A stretch of DNA of 64,000 nucleotides, from the NCBI GenBank assembly GCA_963786495.1, contig CAWAZL010000010.1:1-64000 (forward strand). The letters run 5' to 3'. This document shows positions 61,602-64,000 of the stretch, one piece after another. Under the pieces are notes generated by a model. It did not search any database. It worked only from the letters and a program-made list of their open reading frames with translations, and was not told where the DNA came from. Positions within the stretch are counted from its first letter, which is position 1, and every line of letters starts with the position of its first letter. The DNA is from JALZKA01 sp963786495. Its GTDB lineage: Bacteria; Actinomycetota; Thermoleophilia; Solirubrobacterales; 70-9. The translations under genes and the position numbers were made by a program.

Positions 61602-61623
61602 AAAGGGGGTCAGGCACCGTTTA
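61602..61623. repeat. Hybrid palindrome half-pair GGGGTC-A-GGCACC
   Basis: AAAGGGGGTCAGGCACCGTTTA joins the left arm of one palindrome family to the right arm of the other around the shared central A. It overlaps the stop codon (61621-61623) of the Nudix gene. It is the only copy of this hybrid seen. Confidence 0.8.
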
Positions 61624-62127
61624 GGAATGCGGCAGGCGTTCAAGAGGTCGCCGAGGATGCGCGCGGTCGCACCCCAGATCAGATGGTCGTCGACTACGTA
61701 GGTAGGAGTGCGGATTGGGATCCCGCGGCGCACCAGGCGGCGCATAGCGAAGCTCTCGCGAAGCGTCGGTCGAGGCTCGAAGTGCCAGGATCGATTCGAC
61801 CTCGGTCGGGCTCGCGACGTACTCGATGTCGGCTTCGATCAGGCCAACGATTGGGTGGACCTTGAAGTTGGTGACGAACGTTCCGATCGGCGGCAGGGCG
61901 CCGACGACTTCGACACACCGGGGTCGAGCGCCGATCTCCTCGTGCGCCTCGCGGAGCGCAGTGTCGCAGATAGCTCTCGCCTCGTCGCGGCGGCCGCCGG
62001 GAAACGAGATCTCGCCCGCGTGGCGCCGAAGGTCATGACGCCGCTCGGTGAAGACGAGCCCTGGGCGCTCGGGCCAGCCGTAGAGCGGGACGAGCACGGC
62101 GGCGTCGACGCTGCCGGAGGCGGCCAT
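61621..62127 (-). CDS. Nudix hydrolase of the CoA pyrophosphatase (NudL) type, frameshifted
   Basis: About 180 residues. VDAAVLVPLYGWPERPGLVFTERR and the combined UPF0035/Nudix motif RRHAGEISFPGGRRDE ... ALREAHEEIGA define the CoA-pyrophosphatase group. VVGALPPIGTFVTNFKVHPIVGLIE continues the fold. After a shift near 61775 the chain reads TLRESFAMRRLVRRGIPIRTP and IWGATARILGDLL. A second shift is needed for the end LERLPHS and TAA at 61621, inside the hybrid repeat. Sequence upstream of 62127 (LAKALLPLEEAAE) may be extra N-terminus. Confidence 0.8.
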   Translation of the reverse strand: MAASGSVDAAVLVPLYGWPERPGLVFTERRHDLRRHAGEISFPGGRRDEARAICDTALREAHEEIGARPRCVEVVGALPPIGTFVTNFKVHPIVGLIEADIEYVASPTEVESILALRASTDASRELRYAPPGAPRDPNPHSYLRSRRPSDLGCDRAHPRRPLERLPHS

Positions 62128-62206
62128 CTCGGCAGCTTCTTCGAGTGGCAGCAGAGCCTTGGCCAGATCTCGCGATCAGACGAGGGGGTGGGACCCGCTG
62201 CGGCGC

Positions 62207-63008
62207 TCAGATGATCACCTGGACGGTGCCACCGTCGACGCCCCAAGCGGCACCGCTCACATACGAGGCTTCATCCGAGCAGAGGAACGCGATAACGGCG
62301 CCGACCTCCGCGGGCTCGGCCAGGCGGCCGATCGGCCGCGAGCCACCCGCTGCCTCCAGCGCATCCTCGCGAGAGGGAGCGCCAGAAAGCTCCTTCGGAC
62401 TGGTCGAGGAGCCCGCCTGGCTCCATCCACATCTCGGATGCGGTCGGGCCCGGGCAGACGGCGTTGACGAGGACGCCGCTCGATGCATGGGCTTCTGCAA
62501 AGACCTTCGAGAGCGAGAGCTCGGCCGCCTTCGCCACCGAGTACTCGGGCATGTGGCCGGACGGGCGCTTGCCTGCCGTCGAGGAGACGTTGACGATCCG
62601 GCCCCACCCGCGCTCCGCCATGGCGGGGATCGCCTCGCGCATCAGGCGCATCGGCGCCATCACGTTCAGCTCCCATGCCGCCTGCCAGTCCTCATCGGGC
62701 ACGTCAGCGAGCTGCCGCCACTTGGCCTGGCCCGCGTTGTTCACGACCACGTCGAGTTGCCCGAAGCGCTCGGTCGCCTCCGCGACGATGCGCTCGGCGG
62801 CTTCCGTGCGTCGGTGACGTCAGTGCGAGTCGTCGCCACCTTGCGCCGGCGCCGAGCGACTCGGCGGCGGGCTCGCCAATCGTCCTCGCCGCGAGCGACC
62901 AGCAGGACGGAGGCTCCCGCCTCCATGAGGCGCTTGGAGACGTCCAGCCCGATTCCGCGGCTGGCCCCCGTGACGACGGCAGAGCCTTCCCTCGAGGCCG
63001 AGGTTCAT
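62207..63008 (-). CDS. Short-chain dehydrogenase/reductase, frameshifted
   Basis: About 265 residues. MNLGLEGR is followed, in another frame, by a glycine-rich cofactor motif (TGASRGIGLDVSKRLMEAGASVLLVARG), then LDVVVNNAGQAKWRQLADV, the catalytic Ser region IVNVSSTAGKRPSG and YxxxK in PEYSVAKAAELSLSK. The C-terminus IGRLAEPAEVGAVIAFLCSDEASYVSGAAW is standard. Shifts occur near 62985, 62810 and 62410. NAD(P)-dependent oxidoreductase; substrate unknown. Confidence 0.82.
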
Positions 63009-63047
63009 CCCTCTGGGCCGACCGGGTCCTCGAGACGTTAACGGTGG

Positions 63048-63405
63048 TCAGCCGGCAAGCGCCTTGTGAACGGGGCACTTCCCGCGATCACACGGAGCTT
63101 CGCCATCTGCTCGGCTGACAGCTCGCCGGTGGGCCTGAGCGTGACATCGAAGCGGTGGGGACGGGGCCGTCGTAGGTCGTCTCGACGTCGACTTCGATCG
63201 CTCCGACATCCCAGCCCTTGCGCTCGGCGTACATCTCGACGGTGATCGCGGTGCACGCCGCGAGCGACGCCGCCAAGAGGCGAGTGGGGGAGGGACCCGC
63301 GTCGGCCCCGCCGGCGCTTTCCGGCTCGTCGACGATGATCGTGTGCCCGCCCTCGATCTCGACTTCGTGGGTGTACCCCTCGCGCCTGCGGGCGACTACC
63401 CGCAA
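63048..63405 (-). CDS. OsmC/Ohr-family protein, frameshifted
   Basis: About 119 residues from TTG at 63405 (MRVVARRREGYTHEVEIEGGHTIIVDEPE). GPSPTRLLAASLAACTAITVEMYAERKGW carries the first redox Cys (AACTA). The second Cys lies in the natural end VIAGKCPVHKALAG, reached after shifts near 63165 and 63075. Both Cys of a peroxide-reducing OsmC-like active site are therefore present. Start lies 3 bases after the stop of the adenosyltransferase gene. Confidence 0.82.
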
Positions 63406-63408
63406 GGC

Positions 63409-63973
63409 TCAGCCGCCCTTGCCGCGCCCGGCGAAAAGCTCGGGGTCGTCCACGTCGGCATAGCGCGCCATGGCGAAGAGCAGGTCGGAGGCGCGGTTGA
63501 GGAAGCGAAGGAGGTCTTCGGAAGCGAGCTCGCCCGCCTCGCTTGAGCGTGACGACCCGCCGCTCGGCGCGGCGGAGGATCGTGCGGGCGACGTCGAGCT
63601 GAGCCGAAAGCGTCGTGCCGCCGGGCAGGACGAACTTCGGCGGCAGGTCCACCTGGTCCATGTACTTGTCGATCAGGGGCTCGAGCTCCGTTGCCATCTC
63701 GGGCGTGATGCGGCTGACTCCGTCCTCCAGGCGCTCGGATGCCTCGGGAGCGGTTGCCAGCTCGGCGCCCGCGACGAAGAGCTCGTCCTGGATGCGCAGG
63801 ATGTCGGCGGCGAGATCGGCGTCGTCGCCCGTCAGCGACCGGGCGAATCCAAGCGCCGCGTTCGCCTCGTCGAGCGTGCCGTAGGCGTCGGTGCGCCCGT
63901 CGTCCTTCGCGACCCGCCCTCCGTACCAGAGCGAGGTGGTGCCGTCGTCGCCCTTGCGCGTGTAGATCCGCAT
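63409..63973 (-). CDS. Cob(I)alamin adenosyltransferase (PduO type), frameshifted
   Basis: About 188 residues. MRIYTRKGDDGTTSLWYGGRVAKDD contains the ATP-binding TRKGDxGxT; LDVARTILRRAERRVV and, after a shift near 63535, FLNRASDLLFAMARYAD are the B12-binding signature. It makes adenosylcobalamin from ATP and cobalamin. Its ATG lies 1 base from a GGGGTC palindrome that occupies the ribosome-site position. The natural end is ELFAGRGKGG. Confidence 0.9.
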
Positions 63974-63990
63974 GAGGGGTCAGACCCCTC
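63974..63990. repeat. GGGGTC-A-GACCCC palindrome at the cobalamin adenosyltransferase start
   Basis: GAGGGGTCAGACCCCTC abuts the ATG (63971-63973) of the gene on the minus strand, so the transcript would start translation right after a hairpin. The window ends 10 bases later with GTTTTT. Confidence 0.85.
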
Positions 63991-64000
63991 GCGGGTTTTT

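Overview
The window is high-GC DNA of actinobacterial type, plausibly class Thermoleophilia (Solirubrobacterales-like). Support: very GC-rich codons, many GTG/TTG starts with ATGA/GTGA/TGATG overlaps, an A2-type caa3 oxidase operon, an LPFTG sortase substrate, and the core order rplM-rpsI-glmM-glmS followed by acpS-nnr-alr and infA. The taxon is inference; no rRNA or tRNA gene was recognised.

Layout. 1-12.1 kb: end of a VOC protein, a coupled ion-transport operon (permease, CBS protein, NhaA-thioredoxin fusion), an L,D-transpeptidase, a Tat-exported phosphoesterase, an acyl-CoA dehydrogenase, a Nudix hydrolase, a serine beta-lactamase-like enzyme and an asparaginase. This part uses CTG for most Leu codons. 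At about 12.08-12.10 kb one open frame joins a decapitated metallopeptidase to an FAD oxidoreductase lacking its N-terminus, and codon use switches to CTC/CTT. I read this as a chimeric junction. 12.1-14.7 kb: lower-GC FAD oxidoreductase and a polysaccharide flippase. 14.8-27.8 kb: housekeeping genes for ribosome, amino sugars, cell wall and cofactor repair. 27.8-35.2 kb: DsbA-like protein, ABC-2 exporter, FMN oxidase and glycosyltransferase. 35.3-46.7 kb: a respiratory region. 46.8-51.9 kb: membrane proteins and trxB. 51.9-60 kb: fatty-acid beta-oxidation genes and a surface protein. 60-64 kb: small, heavily frameshifted genes ending in a cobalamin adenosyltransferase.

The respiratory region is the most interesting part. 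Its plus-strand operon encodes a complete caa3-like oxidase (ctaC, ctaD, ctaE), but subunit I has a roughly 300-residue C-terminal extension with two universal-stress-protein-like domains, and a third such domain is membrane-anchored in the next gene. The facing minus-strand operon begins with a second subunit II/subunit I pair in which nearly all metal ligands are gone: both CuA cysteines and a CuA histidine in II, and every haem and CuB histidine in I. This pair is co-transcribed with ctaA and ctaB (haem A synthesis) and two very small membrane proteins.

Two families of 13-nt palindromes, GGGGTC-A-GACCCC and GGTGCC-A-GGCACC, are scattered from 22 kb to the end, often in pairs or triplets. 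A hybrid (GGGGTC-A-GGCACC) at 61.6 kb links the families. Some copies supply stop codons and one is inserted in frame inside a thiolase.

Many reading frames are broken by single-base shifts, including essential genes (rplM, glmS, ctaE), so much of the damage is probably indel error in the assembly. Coordinates given for such genes span the reconstructed gene.
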